Source: Nitrospira sp.
GTDB taxonomy: Bacteria; Nitrospirota; Nitrospiria; Nitrospirales; Nitrospiraceae
Assembly: GCA_024760545.1 (NCBI GenBank)
Contig: CP060501.1
Span: 3,302,036-3,366,035, forward strand
Length of the DNA: 64,000 bases
Direction of reading: 5' to 3'
Shown here one piece after another: positions 55,031 to 63,835 of this stretch. A program made the translations under genes and the position numbers. The notes beneath the pieces are model-generated. The model made no database searches and was not told the DNA's origin. It saw only the letters and a list, made by a program, of their open reading frames with translations. Position 1 is the stretch's first letter. The number at the start of each line of letters is the position of its first letter.

Positions 55031-56001
55031 CGGCGCCGTCTTGTCGCACATTCCGCTTGGCTGGTATCGATATTGGTACACTGACCTGCCGACTCCTTAT
55101 CGCTGACTTGCCTCATGGTGCTTCTCTTAAAGTACTTCGATCAGACCGGCGCATCCTTCGCCTGGGAGAAGGCGTCGATCAAACCAAACGACTCAGCTCC
55201 GCCGCAATGGATCGGGTCATCCGCTGTCTCTGTGAGTGGCGGAATGTCATTGATGGCTATCATGTCGAAGGATCTTCGGTCGTGGCGACGAGCGCCGTCC
55301 GAGACGCCTCGAATCGAGACGAGTTTCTTCAGCGGGTCAAACGAGAAGCAGGGTTCGAGGTAGAAATCATTCCGGGGGACGAGGAGGCTCGACGGACGTT
55401 GCTCGGCATTCGATCCGGCTTGCCGGCCGGAATAGCGGACCTTCTCGCGTTGGACATCGGTGGCGGCAGCACGGAATTTATTCTGGATCGTCCCGGACAG
55501 CCCTCAATCGTCCGCTCCATTGATATCGGAGTAGTCAGATTATGCGAGCGGATTCTGCATCACGATCCGCCGACGGAAGAAGAAATACAGCACGCTCGTC
55601 ATTGGATACAAAAGGACACCGAGGCTGCGGTTGCCGATATGTCGCGATCTGCGGGGCTCACGCTTGTCGGGACGGCTGGAACCATTACGTCGCTCGCCGC
55701 GATGGCGCAGCAGTTACCATCCTATGAGCCGGCGAGAATCCACAACTATGTGCTGAAGCTCGAAACCGTTCGAGAACTGGAGCGCACGCTTCTCAACAGA
55801 ACAAAGACGGAACGAATCGGTCTGCCGGGCTTGGAGAAAAACCGCGAAGAAGTCATCGCTGCTGGGGCAATCATTATCCGAACGATCATGGAGACGCTGG
55901 GGCAACAAGCGTGTCTAGTGAGCGATTTGGGGTTGAGAGAAGGGGTATTGTTCAACCTGGCAATGCGAATAGAGAATCTATCAGTGAGGAAGCATGAGTG
56001 A
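55027..56001 (+). CDS. ppx: Exopolyphosphatase / pppGpp phosphatase family protein
   Basis: A 324-residue single-module Ppx/GppA protein: LAGIDIGTLTCRLLIAD (phosphate-1), VVATSAVRDASNRDEF, LALDIGGGSTEFIL (phosphate-2) and GLREGVLFNLA at the end. It lacks the C-terminal HD-like domain of enteric Ppx (about 500 residues), as in many non-enteric bacteria. It may cut polyphosphate or pppGpp; the sequence alone does not decide. Confidence 0.88.
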   Translation: MTAPSCRTFRLAGIDIGTLTCRLLIADLPHGASLKVLRSDRRILRLGEGVDQTKRLSSAAMDRVIRCLCEWRNVIDGYHVEGSSVVATSAVRDASNRDEFLQRVKREAGFEVEIIPGDEEARRTLLGIRSGLPAGIADLLALDIGGGSTEFILDRPGQPSIVRSIDIGVVRLCERILHHDPPTEEEIQHARHWIQKDTEAAVADMSRSAGLTLVGTAGTITSLAAMAQQLPSYEPARIHNYVLKLETVRELERTLLNRTKTERIGLPGLEKNREEVIAAGAIIIRTIMETLGQQACLVSDLGLREGVLFNLAMRIENLSVRKHE

Positions 56002-56111
56002 AGCTGCGACTGTGCGCGTCGACCGAGCAGCGTCTTGGACTATGACAGTAATGGTTCTTTGTGTGTGCGGTCGGTGAGTTAAGGTAAGTACGCAGGCTGC
56101 CCTCAAGTCTT

Positions 56112-57602
56112 CTACTTCTGCGAATACCAGCGATAGCCTTTGCTTTCGGTGAATTGGGCTTTCGGCGCGCCGCCGGGCTTTTCCAGCAACAGCACCTTGA
56201 AGTCCTGGAGGCCGAACCAGGCTGGATCGGCGAGGTCGTGGTAATGGATGCCTTGCAGCTTGGGGAGCATATCACCTAACGCCCGCTGTAATTCCTCTTC
56301 GGTATAGGCGCGCACGTCGAAGGGCCGGTTTACGGCTTGACAGAATCTCTGGATCGTATAGGTGGCACCGGTGCAGAGGACTTTTGTATCCGGCTTCAGT
56401 CCCAGAAACTGGGGAAGTACAAGGTACCGTTCTTGGAAGCCGAGCCAGCGCACCGCTTGCCGGAGGTGACCGTACTGGACTTCGTATTCGGTGTGCCCGG
56501 GCAGTTTCACTGGGGCCGGCCATCCTTCGTCAACCCCGAACTCCGTGAGAAACGCCCGTCCACCGGGTTTGAGTACCCGCCACAGTTCTGCGACGAAGCG
56601 AATCGGCCCAAGGTTGAAGATCACGGATTCGGGCAGGTTTGCCTCGATCGGAAGGCGAAGACGTCTGATCCAATCCAGTGCTTCTTGATGTTGTGCCGTT
56701 TCCCCGACTCCGCACGCCAATTCGTTTCTGCTCAATTGCACCGGCGTCATGTCCGCCATGTTCTCATTGTCGATCACGAGATCGATGGAATGATCGGCAA
56801 ACGGGAGACATTCCGCGTTGGCGCGTGTGCCGGCAGCATTCCATCCACCTGCTTGAGCCCGAGTGACTTGAAGGTTCAGAAATGGCTGCGTAATATCGAG
56901 CGACAGATATCTGATTCCCTGCTTTTCAAAAGGTAAGAGATCTCGGCCCAGTTCCTGCGCGACATAACCCAGGCCACCGCCGATTTCCAGCAGGGCTTTC
57001 GGCTTGGGATTGAACCACCCCAGTCGTCGTAGTTGGCGCATAAGGAGCCGGCCGTAGGTCAGGCCGGACAGCGCTTCGCTTGGTTCACGGAACAGATGGG
57101 AGACGGTGGTCTCTATCAGGTCAAAATGACGATCGTCTCCTTCATTGTGGGCGAGCTCATGGCGGTGGAATTCTTCCAGGTGCTCTTCACCCTCGAACCC
57201 TTCTTGACCTGACCAGCCTTCGCGGACCTGTTGCAGCAAGATATCCCACTTCGCCTTGTGTCTGTGGCCGCCCGGTGGCTCGGCCCCGTAATAGCACAGT
57301 GAGTAGTTTGGTGTGGCCCATCGTTCGAGGTGCCACTGCCCCGGTTGACCATCGGGTCCACACATGCGGGTGCCATAGGTTTCGAGCAGGGTGCCCACGG
57401 CGTTGTGGCCGTTCATAGCGTGAAGCATGTCCATGCCGGTGCGGTTCAATCGCACCAGCGGCAATTGATCGTCGAGCGGGGCCACCCAGAACTCATCGTC
57501 GGCCTGTTGGTACACAACGAGGTCGGGAATCCGCCAGGTGAGGAGACGCAGCGTCTCGCCGGTCAGGCGTTGGGGAGAGTGGACGGCGGCAGCGGGTTTC
57601 AT
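56112..57602 (-). CDS. PqqD-like domain fused to a SAM methyltransferase
   Basis: A 496-residue protein. The first ~80 residues (LVVYQQADDEFWVAPLDD, then LVRLNRTGMDMLHAMNGHNAVGTLLETYG) look like a PqqD-type fold, the module that binds peptide precursors of RiPPs. A middle helical region (about 115-190) leads to a class I methyltransferase: LLEIGGGLGYVAQEL (SAM motif, about residue 206), LSLDITQPFLNLQ, ADHSIDLVIDNENMADM and LWRVLKPGGRAFLTEFGV. No radical-SAM cysteines. No precursor peptide was found next to it. The PqqD call is by pattern and is tentative. Confidence 0.65.
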   Translation of the reverse strand: MKPAAAVHSPQRLTGETLRLLTWRIPDLVVYQQADDEFWVAPLDDQLPLVRLNRTGMDMLHAMNGHNAVGTLLETYGTRMCGPDGQPGQWHLERWATPNYSLCYYGAEPPGGHRHKAKWDILLQQVREGWSGQEGFEGEEHLEEFHRHELAHNEGDDRHFDLIETTVSHLFREPSEALSGLTYGRLLMRQLRRLGWFNPKPKALLEIGGGLGYVAQELGRDLLPFEKQGIRYLSLDITQPFLNLQVTRAQAGGWNAAGTRANAECLPFADHSIDLVIDNENMADMTPVQLSRNELACGVGETAQHQEALDWIRRLRLPIEANLPESVIFNLGPIRFVAELWRVLKPGGRAFLTEFGVDEGWPAPVKLPGHTEYEVQYGHLRQAVRWLGFQERYLVLPQFLGLKPDTKVLCTGATYTIQRFCQAVNRPFDVRAYTEEELQRALGDMLPKLQGIHYHDLADPAWFGLQDFKVLLLEKPGGAPKAQFTESKGYRWYSQK

Positions 57603-57681
57603 TGCGAACGGCTTTCTGTATCTGGTGTTGGCAGACTACAGGAGCGATCGACAATCCTGCAAGATGGTGATCGACATACGG

Positions 57682-58059
57682 CTAGAGTTGAGAAGGGGTT
57701 GAAGGACTGTCGGTCACTGTCAACTGCCCCCGCATGATGGGATGGATCCGGCACTGATAGGCATATCGACCGGCTGGCAAGCTCGGCACAGTGAAGTACG
57801 ATCCCGGTGGGACTGCACCTGAATCGAATAGGCACTGCCCCCCATCCTCCATGCAGCCGTTATGTGTCACAGTGTGATGGGTCGGTGTCGGATTATCCCA
57901 GCGGATTGGTGTACCGCTGACCACGGTTGCGTTGATGGGAATATAATAGGGCGATCCGTCCTCCATCATGATCTGCACGGGAAAGGATGTGTCCAGAGCC
58001 AGCCCACTTGACCCGACTCCGAGCCATAGGGCAAACGTCACGAGGTAGAACCGGTTCAT
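57682..58059 (-). CDS. Exported plastocyanin-like cupredoxin
   Basis: A 125-residue blue-copper-type protein. Signal peptide MNRFYLVTFALWLGVGSSGLA, then a cupredoxin domain with the first copper histidine in TPTHHTVTHNGC and the loop YAYQCRIHPIMRGQL providing Cys, His and Met (C-x2-H-x2-M). A Cys pair (NGCMEDGGQC) may form a disulfide. It could carry electrons in the periplasm. It starts 458 bases from the upstream end of its methyltransferase neighbour on the same strand. Confidence 0.88.
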   Translation of the reverse strand: MNRFYLVTFALWLGVGSSGLALDTSFPVQIMMEDGSPYYIPINATVVSGTPIRWDNPTPTHHTVTHNGCMEDGGQCLFDSGAVPPGSYFTVPSLPAGRYAYQCRIHPIMRGQLTVTDSPSTPSQL

Positions 58060-58355
58060 GGTGTTACCACTTCATACAAGGCGGTCAAAGCACAAAACCT
58101 CGCGAGTAGGGTGAAGGAATCAGACGCGTTTCCCATATGGATTTATCTTAGCATGGGATTGAACGGGGCCCTCGAAAGCGCTGGACTGCTGCTCAAACTT
58201 CTCCCGTCGATTGCAAAGATAGCTGTCTGATTGGATTCTACTCAAGGGGGCAATGGCCGATCGAGAGAAATAAAAATCGGGTGGTTGCAAGAGGCTGTTC
58301 GTTCATGCTAGATGGAGGCCGTTGCGCCGCCCTGAAACGAAGAGGAGGAATCGGA
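58060..58355. other. Divergent spacer, no gene seen
   Basis: About 296 bases between the start codons of the cupredoxin gene and the histone-like gene. It should hold both promoters, but no clear -35/-10 pair, operator or hairpin was recognised. Confidence 0.4.
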
Positions 58356-58820
58356 ATGGCGAACAAGAAGAAAAAGGCCGTTACGAAAACGGCGTCACAG
58401 AAGAAAAAAGCCGCACCGTCAGCGAAGAAAAAGGCGGCAAAGCCAACGGTGAAGAAACGTGCGGCGGTGAAGCCCTCCAAGCCGGTCTCGAAGAAGAAGG
58501 CCATCAAGAAGGCTGCTGGAAAATCCGCCAAGAAGGCCGCGCCCAAGGTCGGCCGAGCAAGCGCGCCCGTTAAGAAAGCCGCGGCACAAGAAGAAGATGC
58601 CGCTCCACGTAAGCCGCTGGCTGCCAAGCAAGCTGTGCCTATGGAGCCGGAGGACACCGATCTCGATGATGAGGAAATGGTTCAGGATGAGCTGGAAATG
58701 GAAGGCGAGATCGAGGAAGACGACGTTCAAGAAGAATTAGATCTTGACGCCGATGATGGAGGGGACGAGCTTATCGATAAGTCCGAGGACTTGTTGGACG
58801 ACGATTATCGAAACAACTGA
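58356..58820 (+). CDS. Histone H1-like Lys/Ala-rich protein with acidic tail
   Basis: A 154-residue, two-part protein. Residues 1-85 are made almost only of Lys, Ala, Pro, Val and Ser in KKKAAPSAKKKAAK-type repeats, like the C-terminal tail of eukaryotic histone H1 and bacterial H1-like DNA-binding proteins. Residues about 95-150 are strongly acidic (for example DTDLDDEEMVQDELEME). The two parts could neutralise each other or regulate DNA binding. The ATG at 58356 has AGAGGAGGAA upstream; a longer frame from 58281 is unlikely. Confidence 0.8.
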   Translation: MANKKKKAVTKTASQKKKAAPSAKKKAAKPTVKKRAAVKPSKPVSKKKAIKKAAGKSAKKAAPKVGRASAPVKKAAAQEEDAAPRKPLAAKQAVPMEPEDTDLDDEEMVQDELEMEGEIEEDDVQEELDLDADDGGDELIDKSEDLLDDDYRNN

Positions 58821-58937
58821 TAACCAGGCGTTCTTCGATGTATCCCAGCTAGATCCAGAGTCCGTGCTATTCGATGCATGCAACCCATCGCAAGAGCGAG
58901 GGTGGTGATGTCTGATTCACTTGTTGCTTCCACTGAG

Positions 58938-58967
58938 AGCTGCTGGAATTGATCAATTCCAGCAGCT
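58938..58967. repeat. 30-bp perfect palindrome
   Basis: Bases 58938-58952 and 58953-58967 are exact reverse complements (AGCTGCTGGAATTGA and its mate), without any loop. It lies 118 bases after the histone-like gene and 75 before the pentapeptide gene. No T-run follows on either strand. Confidence 0.75.
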
Positions 58968-59041
58968 GCATCTCATCATTCTCCCGTGAAGTACCGACAG
59001 GTGCCCAGTCTCGCTTCTTCCCGTTTCGTCCGTAGACTCCC

Positions 59042-60130
59042 ATGCTAAAGCGCATATCGCGTTGCTGGTATGTAGCCTTGATGGTTGTCTGTGTCATCGG
59101 AACTTATCTCCCTGAAGCCGGTGCAGCGTGCGTCATCGAGACGCTCTCTGGCGAGACCGAGACGGGGATAGTTGTTCATCTTTCGCCCACGTGTTCGCCG
59201 GCTGAACGTGAAGCCCATGCTGTGCCGAGTGCAACGGTCATGGATGCGATAGCCAAAGGGCGTCCTGTCGATCTCACTGGTGTGATCGTCCGCGGAGATC
59301 TCATCTTCGATACCCTCGCTGTAGATATGCCTTCCAACCTCCAGACAGCTGTTCCTGAGACACGGAACCAAGGGGGGCATGCTGATGACGACGAGCAGCG
59401 ATTTGTTCGCGCAGTGCTGAGGATAAGGGACTCTGTGGTCTTGGGGGCGTTACGCCATCATTCCGCCAAAGGCACACTCAGGTTTGAAGGGCCTGTTGAC
59501 TTTCAGGGGTCTCGTTTCAAACAGGGCGTGGATCTCTCGCGGTCAGTATTCCGGGGACCGGTTGAGCTTTCCGGTGCGACATTCGAGAAAGAGGCCTTTT
59601 TCGTTCATGGGCAGTTTGCCCGGGAAGTGGGTTGTAGGGAAACGAGGTTTGGACCCAGCACCAGATTTCATCAGTCCACGTTTGGGGCTTCTGTGGACTG
59701 TACCGGCGCTCTTTTTGACGGCATGGCGGAGTTTCTGGAGGTGAGTTTCGAGCAACCGGCGGTATTCGAGCGGTCGAGATTCGGTTCGGGGACCGGATTC
59801 TCCGGAAGTCGTTTCAAGAGTCGGATCAACTTCGGCGACGCGATCTTCAGCCGTGAAACCTTCTTTGGGTTTGCAGTTTTTGAGAGCGAGGCGGTGTTCG
59901 CCGGTGCCCAGTTCCTGGGACCGACTGACTTTTCAAGTGCTGAGTTCAGACAACGAGACGATCTTGTGAAGGCACGGTTCGACCAGCCACCTCTCTTGGC
60001 CCAAACAAAACGACTTGAACAGGACCAGTCAAGTGGCCTCCTTCAGACCAGGACAGGGCAGTATGCCCTTACCGTAGCCTTCCTCGTGGTGGCAGCTTTG
60101 CTGGTAGCCTACGCGATAAGACTCAAATAA
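59042..60130 (+). CDS. Membrane-anchored pentapeptide-repeat-like protein
   Basis: A 362-residue protein: signal peptide (about residues 1-28), then a region with a cysteine pair (ACVIETLSG...PTCSPAE), then about 170 residues of repeats with a Phe every five residues (for example VDFQGSRFKQGVDLSRSVFRG, TFEKEAFF), and a C-terminal membrane helix (ALTVAFLVVAALLVAYAIRLK). The repeats fit the pentapeptide (A(D/N)LXX-like) right-handed beta-helix family in its F-rich form. It would stand in the periplasm, anchored at its C-terminus. Function unknown. Confidence 0.75.
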   Translation: MLKRISRCWYVALMVVCVIGTYLPEAGAACVIETLSGETETGIVVHLSPTCSPAEREAHAVPSATVMDAIAKGRPVDLTGVIVRGDLIFDTLAVDMPSNLQTAVPETRNQGGHADDDEQRFVRAVLRIRDSVVLGALRHHSAKGTLRFEGPVDFQGSRFKQGVDLSRSVFRGPVELSGATFEKEAFFVHGQFAREVGCRETRFGPSTRFHQSTFGASVDCTGALFDGMAEFLEVSFEQPAVFERSRFGSGTGFSGSRFKSRINFGDAIFSRETFFGFAVFESEAVFAGAQFLGPTDFSSAEFRQRDDLVKARFDQPPLLAQTKRLEQDQSSGLLQTRTGQYALTVAFLVVAALLVAYAIRLK

Positions 60131-60199
60131 AATCGGTGGCGATCCCCAATATATAGAATCCGACTTGCTCGCTTCCCTATAAGTTGGTATAAACACACC

Positions 60200-61012
60200 G
60201 TGGATTCTCCAGCTGAAGGTTCTGAGCAAACAGAGCTTCCCTACCAGGTCCGCGTCGAAAAATTCGAGGGACCACTCGACCTCCTGCTCCATCTTATTAG
60301 AAAAAATGAGATCAATATTTACGACATCCCGGTTGCGATGATTGCTCAACAATATCTCGAATATCTGGAAGCCATGGAAGAGTTAAATCTCAACGTGGCG
60401 GGGGATTTCTTGGTCATGGCGGCGACGTTGTTGCAGATCAAATCCAAAATGCTGCTGCCGGTCGATGAGACGGCTGACGACGAGGAAGATGGGCCGGATC
60501 CACGAGAAGAGCTTGTTCGCAGATTGCTCGAGTATAAGACCTACAAAGAGGCGGCGCGTCAGCTCGACGACCAGGAAAAAACGTGGCGCGAGATCTTTTG
60601 GCGTGAGGACATTCCAGCATTCGATCAGGTTGAAGTTGAAGAAGATCTTTCGTTGGAGAATGTGTCGCTTTTCGATCTGGTTGATGCCCTCAAGGAGGTT
60701 CTCGAGCGGAATCCTAGCAGCCGACTTCTCGAAATTGTTCCCGACAACCTCACGGTTCGCGAACGAATGAACCTCATTCTGGAAATGCTCGAAGGCAAAG
60801 ATTCGGTTTCGTTCGGTGCGCTGTTTGAAGGGCCAAGTCATCGGTTGACGGTTGTCGTCACATTCTTGGCATTGCTTGAATTGATGCGGCTTCGAGTTGC
60901 ACGCGTGTTTCAAGCAGAAACATTCGGGCCGATTCTAGTGTCACGGATGTTCTCGCTGGTGCCTGATCCGGCAGAGCTCGATGAGGTCGATGTAGAATGG
61001 AGGGGAGCATGA
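60200..61012 (+). CDS. scpA: Segregation and condensation protein A
   Basis: ScpA is the kleisin subunit of the SMC-ScpAB condensin. The 270-residue protein starts at GTG 60200 and has YQVRVEKFEGPLDLLLHLIRKNEINIYDIPVAMIAQQYLEYL, the helical middle, and the C-terminal winged helix (VVTFLALLELMRLRVARVFQAE). Its stop overlaps scpB (ATGA). Confidence 0.95.
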   Translation: MDSPAEGSEQTELPYQVRVEKFEGPLDLLLHLIRKNEINIYDIPVAMIAQQYLEYLEAMEELNLNVAGDFLVMAATLLQIKSKMLLPVDETADDEEDGPDPREELVRRLLEYKTYKEAARQLDDQEKTWREIFWREDIPAFDQVEVEEDLSLENVSLFDLVDALKEVLERNPSSRLLEIVPDNLTVRERMNLILEMLEGKDSVSFGALFEGPSHRLTVVVTFLALLELMRLRVARVFQAETFGPILVSRMFSLVPDPAELDEVDVEWRGA

Positions 61013-61806
61013 CTCCACTGACGGTAGACTTGGTTGAGGATATGCCGGAAGCCGGCACGGTAGAGGTCGGCGAGGCAAACGGTACTCCTGAGGATCAGGG
61101 TTTCGAGGATGATGGCGCGCGAAGCGTGGGTGAGCTTCAGGCCATCTTGGAGTCGCTGCTTTTCGTCTCTTCGGAACCGTTGTCCTTGGCGCGTCTCACG
61201 GCGGTGCTCGGAAATGTGGCAAAGGTTGAAGTGGAGTCAGCGTTGCACAATCTCGGTCAAGCGTTTGAACAAGAAGGGCGTGGCGTGCGGCTGGCCGAGA
61301 TCGCGGGGGGGTACCGTCTCGTCACAAAACAGGAGCATGCTCCCTGGATCAAGCGGCTGGACAAGGCCAAGACGGCGGCGAAACTGTCGAGGTCTGCCTT
61401 GGAATCACTTGCGATCATTGCCTACAAACAACCATTGGTTCGGTCAGAAATCGAAGAAATCCGAGGGGTGGAAACTTCCGGTGTGTTGCGAACCCTGCTG
61501 GAGCGAAAGTTGGTGCGAATCGTCGGGCGTAAAGAAGTTCCGGGGCGTCCGATCATGTATGGGACGACCAAATTCTTTCTGGAGCATTTTGGTTTGAGTG
61601 ATCTTTCACAACTCCCGCCACTTCGTGAGTTCAAAGAACTTGGTGACGCGGAGCAGTCACTTCTTCCGATGGATGGCGGGGACATTTCATCTGGTGACGA
61701 GTCGATTGAGACGGTCGAGCTGGATGCAGAGCAGTCGGTGAGTGCGGAACCCCAGGCGTCTGTCATGCTGGACGAGATGTTCGATCCGCTTCAAGCAACC
61801 CAATAG
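61009..61806 (+). CDS. scpB: Segregation and condensation protein B
   Basis: ScpB dimers bind ScpA. The 265-residue protein has two winged-helix domains: LQAILESLLFVSSEPLSLARLTAVL and LSRSALESLAIIAYKQPLVRSEIEEIRGVETSGVLRTLLERKLVRIVGRKEVPGRPIMYGTTKFFLEHFGL. Long acidic ends flank them (about residues 1-40 and 225-265). The ATG at 61009 is preceded by GGAGGGGAG and overlaps scpA; an ATG at 60997 is also in frame. Confidence 0.95.
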   Translation: MTPLTVDLVEDMPEAGTVEVGEANGTPEDQGFEDDGARSVGELQAILESLLFVSSEPLSLARLTAVLGNVAKVEVESALHNLGQAFEQEGRGVRLAEIAGGYRLVTKQEHAPWIKRLDKAKTAAKLSRSALESLAIIAYKQPLVRSEIEEIRGVETSGVLRTLLERKLVRIVGRKEVPGRPIMYGTTKFFLEHFGLSDLSQLPPLREFKELGDAEQSLLPMDGGDISSGDESIETVELDAEQSVSAEPQASVMLDEMFDPLQATQ

Positions 61807-61903
61807 TCAACGGGCGGCACAAGAAACTCAAACGAGGTCGATTGGGAGGCCATTGGCCGTCTAGGCTGAGGCCGGATCGTTGACTTCCGTCTGCCCGAGA
61901 GAG

Positions 61904-62833
61904 CTAGGGCATCGGCTTTTTCGGGGGCGGGGCGTTCTTGAGTCGTTGGAGTTCTGCGTTCTGCTCGTCCACTTTTTTCTGGAGCGCCTTCAGCTCTTCT
62001 TTAAAGGCTTGAAGATCGGCATCATGTTTCCCAATCGGTGCGGCTTGACCAGGACTCGATTGGGGCGATGGTGTGACTGGTGCCACTGCCGCTGGGATCT
62101 GCTGGACAGCAGGAACAGGTTGGGGAGCTGCAAGGACCCTCGCCAATAGCTGATAATCAATCGCGAGCGACCGATCTTCAGATTGTCCGATCCAACTGGA
62201 CCGATCGTAGACGTCCGGACGCACGGCAGCCTCCGGAACGAAGGTGACTTCCCGGTCGCGCAGGCCATCCGTATCGGGAAGCGGACGTGGTTCTTTCTGA
62301 GTCGTGTTGGATTTTTTCCCGGGCCGAAATCGGTACTGAGTCAGCGTGAAATGTAGCGACAGGCCGTCTGCGAAAAGATATCCCGACGTGGTTTCTCTAT
62401 TCTGATTGACCTTTGGAGACTGTGAAATTTCCGGTGCGGAATAGACGTGGAATCCCACCCGCTGATTGGGAGTCGCTTGAGCGAGGGCGGTGACAATGTG
62501 CGGAGTCAGGAACGCAATATCATCCTCAGAGAAAGTGCGAATATCGTTCAGGTTCGTTGACTTCAGCGCCTTGCCGAGTAACAGCAAAAGACCGGTTTTT
62601 TCTTTCGTGTGGACCCCGCGCAAAATGTCTGCGACAGTTGTCTCCGACAGCTTGATGGGATGTGCGGCCTGGAAGGAGTTGGCTGAGACATTCTCAAGGA
62701 ATACTGTGCCAAGAGCAGCCTCATGAATGGGCGTGGGAGGTCGAGGGCCGGCGCAGCCGACGGCTACGAAGCTCAGGCACCCAAGCATCAGAAGGCTCAG
62801 AGTCTGTTTGATAGAAAAACGATGGGAACCCAT
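61904..62833 (-). CDS. Lipoprotein with C-terminal coiled coil, unknown
   Basis: A 309-residue lipoprotein: signal with lipobox VAVGC (about residue 27), a mature domain with SEDDIAFLTPHIVTALAQATPNQRVGFHVYSA and FADGLSLHFTLTQYRF, a Pro/Ala/Gln linker and a C-terminal coiled coil (LQAFKEELKALQKKVDEQNAELQRLKN). The start at 62833 is chosen; upstream codons to 62944 look like the transposase scrap region. I do not recognise the family. Confidence 0.7.
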   Translation of the reverse strand: MGSHRFSIKQTLSLLMLGCLSFVAVGCAGPRPPTPIHEAALGTVFLENVSANSFQAAHPIKLSETTVADILRGVHTKEKTGLLLLLGKALKSTNLNDIRTFSEDDIAFLTPHIVTALAQATPNQRVGFHVYSAPEISQSPKVNQNRETTSGYLFADGLSLHFTLTQYRFRPGKKSNTTQKEPRPLPDTDGLRDREVTFVPEAAVRPDVYDRSSWIGQSEDRSLAIDYQLLARVLAAPQPVPAVQQIPAAVAPVTPSPQSSPGQAAPIGKHDADLQAFKEELKALQKKVDEQNAELQRLKNAPPPKKPMP

Positions 62834-62929
62834 AACCTTGTGTTGTGAACTTGAACTCACGTCGCGTGTAGTGTAGCAGGAACATCGGGCAAAACAAAAG
62901 ACTGTACGGGTACGACACGTAGAACGGTA

Positions 62930-63025
62930 GACCGTAGCCGACATGGTGCTCGAGGAGCTCGGCGGGAGTCAAGTAGCCGAAGGCTTGATGGGATCGGCAG
63001 TTGTCCGCGTTCCCAGTTGCGCTGT
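62930..63025 (-). pseudogene. Remnant of an IS481/IS3-type transposase C-terminus
   Basis: On the minus strand the residues RSHQAFGYLTPAELLEHH match the closing motif of many DDE transposases (ERPHQALGYLTPAE). Just upstream the other part of the motif, RNWER, appears in a different frame, so a frameshift separates the two. No catalytic core remains. It differs from the intact IS at 20667, whose transposase ends with a different motif. Confidence 0.4.
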
Positions 63026-63535
63026 GCGCTTCACGGAGTAGGAAGGTCGGGGAGGCTACATCTCGTTGCGATTCCGCCCCAGATTCCCTATTTGCAAATC
63101 CTACTAAGAGCCTTCAGTAGATTCTCCAGTGTCCCTCAGGGAGCTGCCGTCGTTCATTCAGGATTTCCCCGATAGGCTAGGGAAGACTATTCTGACATGT
63201 TGAGGACAGAACACAGGCGCAAAGATTGGATGCCATATCTGAGGGAGCTAGGGACGAACGCAGACGTATCCCCACTTCTCGACTTCGCTCACGCCTCGTC
63301 GATGAAAGTCGTCAGTCTCTCAATCGGCAGGAGAAATGGTTTGCGTATCCCAAATCTGAGTTTGGTTGGGATGCCTAGGGATTCGAAGCTCTCCAGAACT
63401 CGAGAACGCTTCGTTTTCAGGCAAGGCGATTCCAAGGCATGTCATAAAGGTGCAACCATCGGTTTAGGTCTAACAACATTAATCTAGTTGCAAGTCATTA
63501 ACGTAAAATAATTATTTTGCTATAACAAAGAAGTC

Positions 63536-63564
63536 TTGACGCACCGACGTAGGTTGTATACAAT
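63536..63564 (+). promoter_or_regulatory. Sigma-70-type promoter of the small basic protein gene
   Basis: TTGACG (63536-63541) is followed after 17 bases by TACAAT (63559-63564). Transcription would start near 63571, about 24 bases before the ATG at 63595. Confidence 0.6.
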
Positions 63565-63594
63565 CGCCTCGCGTTGCGGAGGAAGCGAGTTGTA

Positions 63595-63768
63595 ATGGTA
63601 ATTAAGCGCGAGCGCAACAGCACATCACTCAAGACGCCTTCCAGACAACGAATCACGCCAAACGAAAACATTCATCCTCGGTTCTCGCTGATTAGTGGAA
63701 TAGTTCCCAGTGGTGTCTTGACGCTCTTGCGAAAGGAGGGTGGCGGGCGGCTGATCGTTCTGGAATAG
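63595..63768 (+). CDS. Small basic protein of 57 residues, unknown
   Basis: A short, Arg/Lys/Ser/Thr-rich protein (MVIKRERNSTSLKTPSRQRI, ending LLRKEGGGRLIVLE). GGAGGAAG lies about ten bases upstream, and a good promoter precedes it, so expression is likely. No family recognised. The Tat-protein gene follows 67 bases later. Confidence 0.5.
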   Translation: MVIKRERNSTSLKTPSRQRITPNENIHPRFSLISGIVPSGVLTLLRKEGGGRLIVLE

Positions 63769-63835
63769 TTTCAGTAGGTGGAAAGCATCAACCGGAAGTT
63801 TGCAACTCACAGCATACGAAAAGGAGTGATGCAAC

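Larger units (their letters stand above)
62834..63594. other. Gene-poor stretch with a transposase scrap
   Basis: About 760 bases without a convincing intact gene. It holds a decayed transposase end (about 62930-63025) and a promoter near its right end. A 96-codon frame at 63197-63487 was judged not to be a gene. The region near 63490-63530 is AT-rich. Confidence 0.45.

Noticed and set aside
58867-59097. A 76-codon minus-strand frame overlapping the start of the pentapeptide gene
   Set aside because: It spans the perfect palindrome and the signal-peptide codons of the opposite gene, and lacks a ribosome binding site.
63197-63487. A 96-codon plus-strand frame in the gene-poor stretch
   Set aside because: No ribosome binding site, no recognisable domain and an irregular, Ser/Arg-heavy composition.
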